A DNA stretch of 64,000 nucleotides from Algoriphagus sp. (GCA_029945945.1 JAQSDM010000012.1:386112-450111); one strand, 5' to 3'. Counted from the first letter of the stretch, positions 8,702 to 17,702 are shown. The notes: generated from the sequence alone by a model not told the origin. Made by a program: numbers and translations.

Positions 8702-9886
8702 TTATAGCGATTCAAGAAAACGGATCAAAGCAGTTTTATTTTCTGCGGATAGCGACTCAAACTTGGTACGGCTTGTACTAGCCTCTCCACCGTGTAGTAA
8801 AATTGCCTCCTCGATGGTATTAGCCCGGCCATCGTGCATGAGAAAGTAGCTGCCGCCCTGAGAGTTTGGCGAAAGGCCCAAACCCCAAAGGGGAGGTGTT
8901 CGCCATTCGAAAGTTTCAGCAGAGCCTTCGGTTACACCGTCGTCCAGTCCCGGCCCCATATCATGCAGCAACAGGTCTGTGTATGGAAAAAAGGTTTTAT
9001 TGGACAATGCTACAATATCAGAGGTTAGGGTGGTCCATTCAGGGGTGTGACAATCCCCACATTGGATTTGGGAAAACAAAGTCTTTCCCTGAATTATTTG
9101 TTGGTCATTTTGTGAGCGCTGGATGGGAGCTTTAAGTGTCCGGAGGTAAAAAACCACATCTCTGATCGTCTGGTCGCTCACTTCCGGATCAACCGCTAAT
9201 CCTGAAAAAGGATCAACAGGTTCAAATGTGGAAGTGATGCCCATGTCCTGGTTGTACGCTGATACGGTCTGGTGGTGCAGGTCGATGGCTGCTGCCTTTT
9301 TGCCAAAACGCCCTATAGAGCGCCCATTTGCAACTTGATGAAACCTCTGAGGAACAAAATAAGCCGGAGGATTCACATAGTTGGGCACCCCGGAAATTCC
9401 GTCTCCGTCCAGATCGTAGGGGTCTGCATTAGTTAGGATCTGCTCATCTGTTAGGGCTGACAGCAAACCTAAGCCAGTGACAGCAGGAGGGGTCAGCTTC
9501 ATGAATGGCGTTCCTTCTGGAAGTATTTCCGGTGTGTATCCTGGTATAGCTCTGTTTTGGAGTTGAGGACCTCCGATGTGCAGGTTGGTAGGCGTATTTG
9601 AAGCCGTCTGGCCAAAGCGTATCAGTGTAGTAAACGGATGTCCTTTTCCATCACCTGCATGGCAACTACCGCAGGAAGTAGCCACAAACGTAGGCCCCAG
9701 ACCGGTGCCAGAGGAAAATACCTCATCATTGAAGGCAACATCCCCAGCTAGGAATTGAGCTTGATCACTGGTGTTGAGCCCTTTTAATGGGCCGTCCAGG
9801 ATTTCGTTTTCTTCGGGAGACTCAGGAATGATTTGCTCACATGCAATAGTCATGCAGGCGAGCAATATCAGGAAAAGCTTCTTCAT
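8702..9886 (-). CDS. Di-heme cytochrome c oxidoreductase-like lipoprotein
   Basis: A 394-aa exported protein with a lipoprotein-type signal (LLACMTIAC). It has two CxxCH heme-attachment motifs: CGSCH at residues 72-76 and CGDCH at 276-280. The spacing and the surrounding blocks (RNRAIPG-like LQNRAIPGYTPE, DLDGDGISG, LWGLGLSP, FLMHDGRANTIEEAIL) match the di-heme thiol-oxidoreductase-like (DHOR, MauG/cytochrome peroxidase related) family. DLDGDG looks like a calcium-binding loop. It is the first gene of the leftward metal operon, with a 16-bp palindrome about 32 bp upstream. The reaction is not known for this subgroup. Confidence 0.85.
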   Translation of the reverse strand: MKKLFLILLACMTIACEQIIPESPEENEILDGPLKGLNTSDQAQFLAGDVAFNDEVFSSGTGLGPTFVATSCGSCHAGDGKGHPFTTLIRFGQTASNTPTNLHIGGPQLQNRAIPGYTPEILPEGTPFMKLTPPAVTGLGLLSALTDEQILTNADPYDLDGDGISGVPNYVNPPAYFVPQRFHQVANGRSIGRFGKKAAAIDLHHQTVSAYNQDMGITSTFEPVDPFSGLAVDPEVSDQTIRDVVFYLRTLKAPIQRSQNDQQIIQGKTLFSQIQCGDCHTPEWTTLTSDIVALSNKTFFPYTDLLLHDMGPGLDDGVTEGSAETFEWRTPPLWGLGLSPNSQGGSYFLMHDGRANTIEEAILLHGGEASTSRTKFESLSAENKTALIRFLESL

Positions 9887-9917
9887 AAATCTATTATTAG
9901 AATAGTAAAAGTAATAA

Positions 9918-9933
9918 GTTAGATTGATCTAAC
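9918..9933. promoter_or_regulatory. 16-bp palindrome upstream of metal/redox operon (candidate operator)
   Basis: GTTAGAT-TG-ATCTAAC is a perfect inverted repeat with a 2-bp centre, 32 bp before the start of the di-heme cytochrome gene. It sits where a repressor or activator of the leftward operon could bind. The regulator is not identified in the window. Confidence 0.45.
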
Positions 9934-10057
9934 ACATATCTTTTATGATAAAAACTTTCTTTTCTGAGTAGAATTTTTACGCCGTTCTTATGTGTGCCAG
10001 TCAGTTGTTTTGAAGATGCGATGGTAGAAGTCCGATAAATTGACGGTTTTATTCGTT

Positions 10058-10183
10058 ATGTCCATGAGAGTTTTTGAAACAGGGAAATTGGTGCTTTATA
10101 AACCTATCAGGTATTTAGACCCGCTCCATTTGAGCGATTTACGCCTGGGGATCAACCCAGATCATAAGAACCGTGGCTACTAG
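10058..10183 (+). other. Short open frame, possible gene remnant before the structured RNA
   Basis: An ATG-started frame of 41 codons (MSMRVFETGKLVLYKPIRYL at its start, ending HKNRGY) runs into a stop at 10181-10183, just before the intron-like RNA. It was not recognised as a family. It could be a broken 5' end of a gene interrupted by the RNA element, or chance. The stretch 9887-10471 holds no other supported gene. Confidence 0.2.
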
Positions 10184-10430
10184 TTAGAAAATTAAAATGT
10201 ATGCGAAACTAATCGCTTGCACCTGGTAATGAGTCAAGGCTACGGCTTCACGAAACGGCCTTCCAGAGTCCCAGGATTGCCGGGACTTAGGAGAAGGGTA
10301 AGTGGAGTGAAGCGGTAGCCGTGGGGAGTGAAAGTCCTTTCCTAGAGTGGAGAGATAATGAGCTGTCAATTGAAAAATGGCGCGAATGAATCGGAACGAA
10401 AGGAGTGGGCGAAACGAGGGAAATTTGCTT
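10184..10430 (+). ncRNA. Structured RNA resembling a group II intron 5' region (fragment)
   Basis: The plus strand folds into nested stems. A 14-nt arm at 10238-10251 (GGCTACGGCTTCAC) pairs with 10307-10320 with one mismatch. Inside it AGTCCC at 10267-10272 pairs with GGGACT at 10282-10287. Purine-rich GAAA-containing joints and the run GTGGGGAGTGAAAGTCC follow. This looks like domain I of a bacterial group II intron, by resemblance recalled from such introns. No reverse transcriptase/maturase gene and no 3' domain V/VI follow, because the next gene starts at once. If it is an intron, it is a truncated remnant. The exact ends are uncertain. Confidence 0.45.
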
Positions 10431-10510
10431 TTTATACCAAGGCTGTCAGCATCTCCTCAAGTTCCAAAGTTTTATACCAAGGCTGTCAGTATCTCCTCAA
10501 GTTCCAAAGC
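10431..10510. repeat. 40-bp tandem duplication at a gene 3' end
   Basis: Two adjacent 40-bp copies (10431-10470 and 10471-10510) differ at only two positions. The right copy contains the last codons and stop of the minus-strand membrane protein gene; the left copy is an extra duplicate outside it, directly beside the intron-like RNA. Confidence 0.85.
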
Positions 10511-11446
10511 TCTTTGCCTAATCCTGTTCATGAAAGAAATTGAGGCTATAAACAATCCTTCACGCCCAACCTTGTATTGTAAATCATCAAAAGAAAAAAC
10601 TAAGTCCCTATCAATTTCAAGTTGGCTTGCCCAATGCCTTTGAGACTCCTCAAGCTTGACTTTTTTGCTTGGATCTAGCTTTCGCATTAAAGTATTGAAA
10701 ACATTGTTCAGTTCTTTTTCCCAAAGATCTCGATGTTTATTGATGCATTCTCCCCATTCAACATTAGTAAGACATTCGCTTTCTCTGAATGATTTATCTA
10801 GCCAATGTTCTTTTGCATCAGGATTATTATGTGAAAAGTTACCCCCTCTATATTCGACTTTACTCTCAAGAGATTCAATGATTTTGGGTCCGACTTCAAT
10901 TATCCATTTTGCTGTCCTCTGATCATATTCCACTCCATGAGATGCTTGATTTAACACCCCAATCATGTCTCTTAAAACACTTTCCTCTTCAATCGGAATA
11001 ATATGATGTGACGCAAGTTCCCTTAAGAGATTGTTTATCCCCAACCTCTCGGCCTTTAGATCATATTTTAAAGCAATGCTTCGTAAGCACTTTTCAATAT
11101 CCAGCCTTAAGCTCACCAAAGCCAGTTCTTGATTTTGTTCTGCTAGCTCAACAAATAGCCTTTTCTCATCTTCTATTTCTCCCCCCTCCTTTTTAACGTC
11201 TTCAGAACTAATTAACCCTACCTTTTGGGCCTCCTCTTCAAGTTTTCGCAATTCTTGAAATTCAAGTTTTAAGCCACCGGGTAACTCTACCGATTTGAAA
11301 AGTGTCTCAACCCATGGAATAACAGCCAAAGCCAATAATGAAACCGTAATTAGATCAATATTGATCTTTGGAAAAAGAAGATGAAGAACAGCCAGCGAAG
11401 CCGCTGCTATTGTCACAACAATCTTTACTGTCTGTTTGGATTTCAT
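10472..11446 (-). CDS. Membrane protein with LprI/DUF1311-like C-terminal domain
   Basis: A 324-aa protein from the ATG at 11446; a TTG 22 codons upstream is less likely. Two adjacent hydrophobic helices lie near the N-terminus (VVTIAAASLAVLHLLF and ITVSLLALAVIPWVETLF). They are followed by a charged coiled-coil-like stretch and a helical region with LLRELASHHIIP and LNQASHG, as seen in DUF4145-like domains. The last 100 residues (CINKHRDLWEKELNNVFNTL, then ESQRHWASQLEIDRD, then NRIRQRALELEEIL) have the pattern of the lysozyme-inhibitor LprI/DUF1311 family, but with few of the usual cysteines. The function is unknown. It sits at the edge of a defense-type island, and membrane proteins there are sometimes effectors; that is only an inference. 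Confidence 0.7.
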   Translation of the reverse strand: MKSKQTVKIVVTIAAASLAVLHLLFPKINIDLITVSLLALAVIPWVETLFKSVELPGGLKLEFQELRKLEEEAQKVGLISSEDVKKEGGEIEDEKRLFVELAEQNQELALVSLRLDIEKCLRSIALKYDLKAERLGINNLLRELASHHIIPIEEESVLRDMIGVLNQASHGVEYDQRTAKWIIEVGPKIIESLESKVEYRGGNFSHNNPDAKEHWLDKSFRESECLTNVEWGECINKHRDLWEKELNNVFNTLMRKLDPSKKVKLEESQRHWASQLEIDRDLVFSFDDLQYKVGREGLFIASISFMNRIRQRALELEEILTALV

Positions 11447-11584
11447 ATCTATATTTTCAGACTGCAACTGTTTTTTGTAGTTCCCACGAACCTTAAACGA
11501 ATAATACCCCAATCATCGCTTCTGATTCAAATTCCCTTTTGGAATACATTTTAGGCCTATTTTTGAGAATCACTTTCAAGATGC

Positions 11585-14194
11585 CTATATATCCTTAATG
11601 ATTTTTAGAAAGTCCTCAAGCTTGTAGGCCCCATCTACCGTACGCCTTTCATACACCATAAAATACCGGAAATTATTTCCCGATTTACTTGCCCAAAATG
11701 CTCCTAATCGGATCTTTTGCTCGGCATCCAAATGGTCTCCTTTTGTCTCCAAAAGGACGGTCTTACCGCTCTTCGTTTGAATGATAAAATCAGGATAGTG
11801 GTTTATAAAGCCATTAATCCGGAAGCCTTTTCTTTCAATATTGCGTGACCAAAATGCGATATTACCCATGTTTCCGATTTCATTGATTACCTGCTCTTCA
11901 TATCCATTCATCTTTCCCTCTTTCTCATACAGGGATTTGGTGATATCCTTTGCTGTATCTCCAGGCGAAATGCTTTTAGGTAGTGGATAGGAGGATTTGA
12001 TGAAGACCTTATCTGTATCCAAAAAGTCCTTGAATTTTTGTTCTGCGTAAGATTCAGAAAGCGCGGTAATTTTTTGCTTTATCTTATCCTTATAAGTGTA
12101 TTCGTTGTTTGCGAAAGCAGAAAACTGCTCATCAGTGAAGTCCTCTAAGATCCGATTGATATATTTCTCTATTTCCTTGTCAGCGATAGGATACATGTTC
12201 CCAATCAAATCCATGATCCTCCTTGTAAAATTCTTAATCCTACTTTCTTTTCTAGCTGGATCAAGTAAATAGGTCATGACACTTTCTTTGACTATTCCAT
12301 CCAAGCGAACGAAAGTCGGAGTATGTTCCTTTTTAGTCTCGTCCAAATCTACCTTGTAAAGCTCTGAAGTAATGGTGTCAAAAGCGATATTGGTATCTGC
12401 TTTACTCAAAGCAAAGCCTTCCAATAAGTTTTCCTTTTCTAATGGAAGCTCTTCTAAGCCTGAGCTGAATAAATCGTTGGAAGGCACCTTGAGATAAAAC
12501 TGAGGGAGATTTACTTTTTCCGCCTCATCTTTAAAAACCTCTTTTATCGTATATCTTTTCACCAATTTTTGGATTTCGTTGGGCAATACTGGAATACCAC
12601 TTGATTCCATTTCAAAGACTGCTTTTTCAAAAGCTTCATTTTGTTCAATCGCCGTGTTTTCTATTTCAGATACCGATTCCACTTCTGGATAATCGTCAGA
12701 AACTATAATTCTTGACACATCAATATCTGAAGTGATATCCTCATCTGATTCCGGCTGATTTTGAGTCACACCAAGAGATGGAATTAAGGTAAGCTGCTGT
12801 AATGGATCCACCGGTCTAATAGGTTCTACGGTAATGGAGTCAGCCAACTTATAATCTTTGTCACTAAATCCTGCCTTGTTCAGCCCCTTTACAATGCTGT
12901 CCAGCGTCTCTAAAAATCTGGAAGATGCGGTTAAAACATAACTCACATTAAGCAAGGGGAATTTGTGCTTCATGACGTAGGGCTGCCTCAAAACACGGCC
13001 CAAAATCTGCTCCACATCCACAGCCGAATTCTTATCTGCCAAAGAAGCCAGAATATAGGCAAAAGGACAGTCCCACCCTTCCTTAAGTGCATTTACCGTT
13101 ATGATGAATCGTACTTCACAGTCTCGACTCATCAAGTCGATATTCTTCAATTCATTTAGATTGGCCGTCTTGATTTTGATTTGCTCCTCCGGAATTTTTA
13201 ACTCGATAAGCTTTTCCTTCAGTTTTTCGAAAGTTGTGTTATCATCAGCATTTCGGGGTTGGGCTTGAAAAAGCACAATCGGGCGGATGTATTTCCCTCC
13301 GTTTTTCTCTTCATCCAGCGCCTGTTTCTCAAGTCGCCTTTGTAGCTGCAAGGAAGAGTTGATTACTTCTGTCTTATCCTGATGATTATACACGATCACC
13401 GGGAGCTTCACCATATTCTCCTTCTTCAGATCCAGTGCATCTATGAAGCTGATGATGTTGCTGTTTTTGCGAGGTGTGGCAGTCAGGTCCAGGATAAAGC
13501 AAGGATTGATTTCCTTTAGCATATCCACACTCAGGTCACTTTCTGCGTTGTGACTTTCATCTACAACAACCACCGGATTAAGGTATTTAATGACCGCCCC
13601 TAGCGTGATCTCCTCATTCTTATCCAGCAAGCTCTCAAAAGATTGGAGGTTACCATTTTCCTGAAAAACCTTTCTGTCTTCTTTGTTCTTGGCCTTTAAA
13701 CTATCAAAGCTAAACACCATGATGTTCAATTGCTCCTTCACCGAAGTGGCATTAAACCCACTACCCTGGAGCAGGGTAGATTTATCAAAAACCTCAACTT
13801 TGTTTCCAAAGTGAGAATTGATTTTTTGTCGATAAGGATGTGAGGGATCTTTAAGATTCTTAATGGTTTGTTCCAAAATGGTAATGGAGGGAACCAGCCA
13901 GACCACAGCTTTTGGCTTGTCATAGTTAAATGCATCAAAAATAGTCTTGATGGCATTGCAGGCAATAAAAGTCTTCCCTCCAGCTGTGGGTACTTTCAAG
14001 CAAATATGGGGTACCCGAGGCACATTATTTTTGTAAGGCTCAATGGCTGTCCCAGGGAAAGGCATCAATGGCGTTTTGGGATGGGCTGACCAAAAATTAT
14101 GAAATGCCAGGGCGGTGTCCTTGGTTTCTTGCACGCTCTCCAAGAATAGAGACAAATCATTGATGACTTCTTGTTGATAGGGCTTCAGTTCCAT
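11585..14194 (-). CDS. Type III restriction enzyme, Res subunit
   Basis: An 869-aa subunit that, with Mod, cleaves unmodified DNA using ATP-driven movement. SF2 helicase motifs are clear: motif I VPTAGGKT (residues 68-75), motif II DESH, motif III TATPRKNS, and motif VI-like QILGRVLRQP. Near the C-terminus YPDFIIQ...LLETKGDHLD gives the PD-(D/E)xK nuclease residues. The length is close to typical type III Res proteins. Its ATG overlaps the RhuM gene stop by one base (TAATG), so it is translationally coupled. Confidence 0.93.
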   Translation of the reverse strand: MELKPYQQEVINDLSLFLESVQETKDTALAFHNFWSAHPKTPLMPFPGTAIEPYKNNVPRVPHICLKVPTAGGKTFIACNAIKTIFDAFNYDKPKAVVWLVPSITILEQTIKNLKDPSHPYRQKINSHFGNKVEVFDKSTLLQGSGFNATSVKEQLNIMVFSFDSLKAKNKEDRKVFQENGNLQSFESLLDKNEEITLGAVIKYLNPVVVVDESHNAESDLSVDMLKEINPCFILDLTATPRKNSNIISFIDALDLKKENMVKLPVIVYNHQDKTEVINSSLQLQRRLEKQALDEEKNGGKYIRPIVLFQAQPRNADDNTTFEKLKEKLIELKIPEEQIKIKTANLNELKNIDLMSRDCEVRFIITVNALKEGWDCPFAYILASLADKNSAVDVEQILGRVLRQPYVMKHKFPLLNVSYVLTASSRFLETLDSIVKGLNKAGFSDKDYKLADSITVEPIRPVDPLQQLTLIPSLGVTQNQPESDEDITSDIDVSRIIVSDDYPEVESVSEIENTAIEQNEAFEKAVFEMESSGIPVLPNEIQKLVKRYTIKEVFKDEAEKVNLPQFYLKVPSNDLFSSGLEELPLEKENLLEGFALSKADTNIAFDTITSELYKVDLDETKKEHTPTFVRLDGIVKESVMTYLLDPARKESRIKNFTRRIMDLIGNMYPIADKEIEKYINRILEDFTDEQFSAFANNEYTYKDKIKQKITALSESYAEQKFKDFLDTDKVFIKSSYPLPKSISPGDTAKDITKSLYEKEGKMNGYEEQVINEIGNMGNIAFWSRNIERKGFRINGFINHYPDFIIQTKSGKTVLLETKGDHLDAEQKIRLGAFWASKSGNNFRYFMVYERRTVDGAYKLEDFLKIIKDI

Positions 14195-15195
14195 TACTTC
14201 TTCTTCAATTTTTTAACTTCTTTGTCAAAGTCAGAAATGATTTTTTGAGTTTTGTTAAACTCATCATATTCCTTTACCGCCTTTTTGTCGGCCTGTAGTT
14301 TAGAAATCCGGCCTTTGCCGGAAAGGACTCTATATTCATTAAAAGTCAAAAACTTGTTGACGCTTTCAGCCAATCCCTCCATGGTAAAGGTATTTTCACG
14401 CTCGATCAGCCCTTCGATGTAGTCGAAATATCCGGTCACGGTTCTTTCCAATTGTTGGATTTCCTTTTCCTGAAGGTAATTCTTGGCGATGATCACATCC
14501 GACTTTAATACTCTACCCTCCGGGCTGTTTTTCCAAGTGGTCAGGCCCATATTTTCTTTTTTGGCGTCAGCTGAAAGATGAATAATCTCAACGGCAGTCT
14601 TACCCGTGATGGCAAAATGAAATTTGTTCTGAACCATGGCATAAAAATTTTTCGTAATCTCAGACTTGAGATCATAGTCGATACTGCATTCCGCAAAAAT
14701 GTCTGTCACCTGCTGGTATATCCTCCGCTCACTGGAACGGATGGAACGAACCCTTCGGAGTAACTCCTTGAAGTAATCTTTGCCAAAAGCGGTAGTTCCT
14801 TGCTTTAAACGCTCATCATCCAACACAAACCCTTTGATGATATATTCTTTTAGGGTTTGGGTTGCCCAAATCCTGAACTGGGTCGCTTTGGATGAATTGA
14901 CTCGATACCCGACTGAGATAATTGCGTCCAGATTATAAAACTTCTGTTTTCTAGACACCTGACGATCTCCTTCTTGCTGAACTTGTAAAATTTCTTTACA
15001 AGTTGCCATTTCGTCCAATTCACCACTTTCAAATATGTTTTTGAGGTGAATGGTTATGTTTTGGGTTGTGGTGTCAAATAGCAAACTCATTGCCTTTTGT
15101 GTCAACCAAACACTTTCATCCTGAAGGTAAACCTGCACTCGCACTTCCCCAGAAGGCGCGGTATAGAGTAGGAAATTATTCTGTTGTTCACTCAT
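14194..15195 (-). CDS. RhuM family protein
   Basis: A 333-aa protein of the RhuM family (first noted in Salmonella pathogenicity islands). Features seen are an N-terminal Bro/KilA-like start (LLYTAPSGEVRVQVYLQDES), WLTQKAMSLLFDTTTQNIT, KFYNLDAIISVGYRVNSSKA, and a lysine-rich tail. These are standard for full-length RhuM proteins. It lies between mod (2 bp gap) and res (1 bp overlap), so it is transcribed with the type III system. Its biochemical role is not established; insertion into restriction loci is common in my recollection of this family. Confidence 0.9.
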   Translation of the reverse strand: MSEQQNNFLLYTAPSGEVRVQVYLQDESVWLTQKAMSLLFDTTTQNITIHLKNIFESGELDEMATCKEILQVQQEGDRQVSRKQKFYNLDAIISVGYRVNSSKATQFRIWATQTLKEYIIKGFVLDDERLKQGTTAFGKDYFKELLRRVRSIRSSERRIYQQVTDIFAECSIDYDLKSEITKNFYAMVQNKFHFAITGKTAVEIIHLSADAKKENMGLTTWKNSPEGRVLKSDVIIAKNYLQEKEIQQLERTVTGYFDYIEGLIERENTFTMEGLAESVNKFLTFNEYRVLSGKGRISKLQADKKAVKEYDEFNKTQKIISDFDKEVKKLKKK

Positions 15196-15197
15196 GC

Positions 15198-16877
15198 TTA
15201 GAATCTGGTAATGTCTCTAGGTATCTTCTTAAAAATGATATGATGCTTCACCATAAATTCTTTGGTGAGCAAACAATTATCGGCGTAGATCACATATTGC
15301 TCAGCTTTGGTCTTGACGCTTGCCAGGAAGCTATGATCCAGTGTAGTGATGGCCTCTGATTCGTAGTAGAAATAGTAGGAGGTATCGTTATGCTTCCCAA
15401 GAAAATGGGCATTGTCCTCATGCTTCTCACCCTTCAAGGGAGTTTTGGTTTCAGTGTACCATACATAGTTTCGGATTTTCGGCAGCCCCACAGATTCATT
15501 GAGATTTCCATCCTCATCAAATAGTGGCTGACCTAATTCGTAGAAATCGAAACTTCCTCCTGTTCCTTCAACACCGTTTTTACCTTCACCATACCCTTTC
15601 ATCACCCGCTTCACGCGCTCCGCTGTGATGGCCTCAGCATAGTCTTCCATCTCGATACAGATAAATCTCCGGTTGCCACCATCTTGTTTGTTCAGATTAA
15701 GTACGGCATGCGCTGTAGTGCCTGAGCCAGCAAAGGAGTCTAAAACAACATCATCTTTTGAAGTAGTAAAACTCAAGATCTCTTCAATTAACTCAGTTGT
15801 TTTAGGGTTTTTGAATGGAGTTTTTGTTGTTTCAAAAACGTCCTTAATTGTGTTAGCCCCCTTTCTTCCATCTAACTCAATAACACTAGAAAGTTTTGCG
15901 CGATAGTCGAACGCATACAACTTTAGCTCAATAATTTTTGATTCGTCCTCTCCAAAAATTATTCTCTTTCTATCTATTAGTTCATTTAAAGTTGATTCAG
16001 GGAACCTGTACCCCATTAACGGCTGCTTACAGGGATTTTTAGTTATAGGGTGAATTACATCATATCTATACCCTTCTTTTCCAGGGTTGTGCACACTTCT
16101 ACTTCCAGTGTAAACGCCACCACCATCAATGAACTTGTAATCTTCAAATGGCCATAAAAACTGCTTATTTTCTCTAAACCATTTCGTGTATTCAATTTGC
16201 AGTTCCTCTGGATCAGAATATCTTTCAACAAACTCTTTCCCAATATTTAAAAGTTTTTCCTTCACATCTAGGTTGGGGGATTTCCATTCTGGAGCTAACT
16301 CTGTCTTCTTTTTAGAATAGCACAGAATATATTCATGTTCATCTGCTATTTGTGTTGGATTATTATCTGTGGCATTCTTCCAAATAATATTTCCCACTAG
16401 ATTAAATGGGCCAAAGATTTCGTCTAGGACAATCTTCAAACTATATAACTCATTATTATCGATTGACACCAAGAAAACCCCATCATCTTTCAATAATTTA
16501 TAAAGTAAAACTAGCCTAGGATACATCATGCACAACCATTTGTCATGACGACTTAAATCTTCGCCTTCTTTTCCTACAATTTTATCAAACCAAGATTTAA
16601 TTCGGGGATGATCAACTCTATCGTTATACTTCCACTCATCCTTTCCTGTATTGTAAGGAGGATCGATATAGATGCACTTGATTTGGCCTTCATATTCAGG
16701 TAGTAGGGCTTTGAGGGCTTCCAGGTTGTCCCCATGGATTATCTTGTTTCCACTTTGCGTTTCGGTGCTAGTCTGTGTTCCGTTATCAAATCCATAGCTT
16801 TGCTCCAGTACCTTAAAAGGCACGTCCATGTGATGATTGATTACTTTTTCCTTTCCTATCCAGTGTAGTGTAGGCAT
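15198..16877 (-). CDS. Type III site-specific DNA methyltransferase, Mod subunit
   Basis: A 559-aa adenine methyltransferase that both protects the host sites and supplies target recognition to Res. Catalytic motif IV DPPYNT (residues 72-77) precedes the SAM-binding motif FAGSGTT (382-388), the beta-class order typical of type III Mod proteins. The long segment between them (about residues 170-330) would be the target-recognition domain. The central part, roughly nucleotides 15700-16600, looks more AT-rich than the ends by eye, which fits a swapped recognition domain. The recognised sequence cannot be read from the protein. Confidence 0.93.
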   Translation of the reverse strand: MPTLHWIGKEKVINHHMDVPFKVLEQSYGFDNGTQTSTETQSGNKIIHGDNLEALKALLPEYEGQIKCIYIDPPYNTGKDEWKYNDRVDHPRIKSWFDKIVGKEGEDLSRHDKWLCMMYPRLVLLYKLLKDDGVFLVSIDNNELYSLKIVLDEIFGPFNLVGNIIWKNATDNNPTQIADEHEYILCYSKKKTELAPEWKSPNLDVKEKLLNIGKEFVERYSDPEELQIEYTKWFRENKQFLWPFEDYKFIDGGGVYTGSRSVHNPGKEGYRYDVIHPITKNPCKQPLMGYRFPESTLNELIDRKRIIFGEDESKIIELKLYAFDYRAKLSSVIELDGRKGANTIKDVFETTKTPFKNPKTTELIEEILSFTTSKDDVVLDSFAGSGTTAHAVLNLNKQDGGNRRFICIEMEDYAEAITAERVKRVMKGYGEGKNGVEGTGGSFDFYELGQPLFDEDGNLNESVGLPKIRNYVWYTETKTPLKGEKHEDNAHFLGKHNDTSYYFYYESEAITTLDHSFLASVKTKAEQYVIYADNCLLTKEFMVKHHIIFKKIPRDITRF

Positions 16878-16898
16878 TGGTTTTAATTAAAGCTGGGT

Positions 16899-17096
16899 TT
16901 ACAAATTTTGGCTAGACTTGATAAGATCTTTCGGGTCCACCCCCAATATTCTGGCAATTTCAAAAAGCACCTCCAATCGTGGTTGGTGCCGATTTTGGAC
17001 ATAGCCATTGACCATGTTGTAGCTTTTGCCGAGTTGTTCGGCAAGCCAAGTTTGGGTAATCCCTTTTTCCTCAAGCACTTCTTTGATCCGGTTCAT
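16899..17096 (-). CDS. XRE-family HTH regulator of the type III restriction locus
   Basis: A 65-aa protein consisting almost only of a Cro/C1-type helix-turn-helix: ITQTWLAEQLGKSYNMVNGY is the HTH core, with NRHQPRLEVLFEIARILGVD after it. It lies 21 bp upstream of mod on the same strand and is the first gene of the operon. By size and place it may act like a controller protein timing restriction and modification; this role is inferred. Confidence 0.85.
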   Translation of the reverse strand: MNRIKEVLEEKGITQTWLAEQLGKSYNMVNGYVQNRHQPRLEVLFEIARILGVDPKDLIKSSQNL

Positions 17097-17171
17097 TCCT
17101 GAAATAAGACAGAAACTAAAAATAGAGAATTATTGGGATTATCTCGTTTTTTGAGATAGAGTTGAAAGAAA

Positions 17172-17191
17172 AAAAGCCCTGTCGGGCTTTT
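17172..17191 (-). terminator. Rho-independent terminator after the 73-aa gene
   Basis: A perfect 8-bp stem (AAAAGCCC/GGGCTTTT) with a TGTC loop on the plus strand. On the minus strand it is followed by a T run. It lies between the 73-aa gene and the HTH-mod-RhuM-res operon and would separate the two transcripts. Confidence 0.8.
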
Positions 17192-17192
17192 C

Positions 17193-17414
17193 TCAAGATT
17201 CTTCAGAATCTGATTCTTTGACGGAAACATAAACCGTGTGGGTTTTTCCGTACTGATCAGGTTCTTTTAGCTTGGCGACATTGAATTTGACGAAGGTTTC
17301 TCCCTCGTACTCGAAGGTGTGGTTTTGAAGCTCGGCCATATTCAGGCTTACTTCCACAATGTCCATGTTTTCGACTTGCTTTCCTTTTCCGATGTACTTT
17401 TTTGAGAATGCCAT
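17193..17414 (-). CDS. Small conserved-looking protein of unknown function
   Basis: A 73-aa protein from ATG at 17414, ending in an acidic tail (KESDSEES). No signal peptide or membrane helix is seen. The charged, beta-rich composition (FEYEGETFVKFNVAKL) suggests a small folded cytoplasmic protein. I recall similar small proteins in Bacteroidota mobile elements but cannot name a family. A strong terminator follows the stop. The 288 bp upstream (17415-17702) contain no supported gene. Confidence 0.6.
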   Translation of the reverse strand: MAFSKKYIGKGKQVENMDIVEVSLNMAELQNHTFEYEGETFVKFNVAKLKEPDQYGKTHTVYVSVKESDSEES

Positions 17415-17702
17415 AGTATTTTGGTTTTAGTTAAAATTTATGCAGGTCATTTAGGATGGCCGGGAAAGTGAGGAAAATTAGAATTTAAAAACTGGGAGGT
17501 AGTCCGTAGGAAACCCTGTTTTTAGGAAATTCTGCTGGAAGCCCCAATTTTTTGAAACTGACAGGCCGTCCGACCTTTGTGCATACAATTGTATAAAACC
17601 GGACTAGGGCACTCAAAGACAAGGAGAAAAGCAAAAAAGACAAGATCAAATGACTTGGATGTTAAGTGACCTTGTCTAATTCTGATTAAGACTTGGAAAA
17701 TA

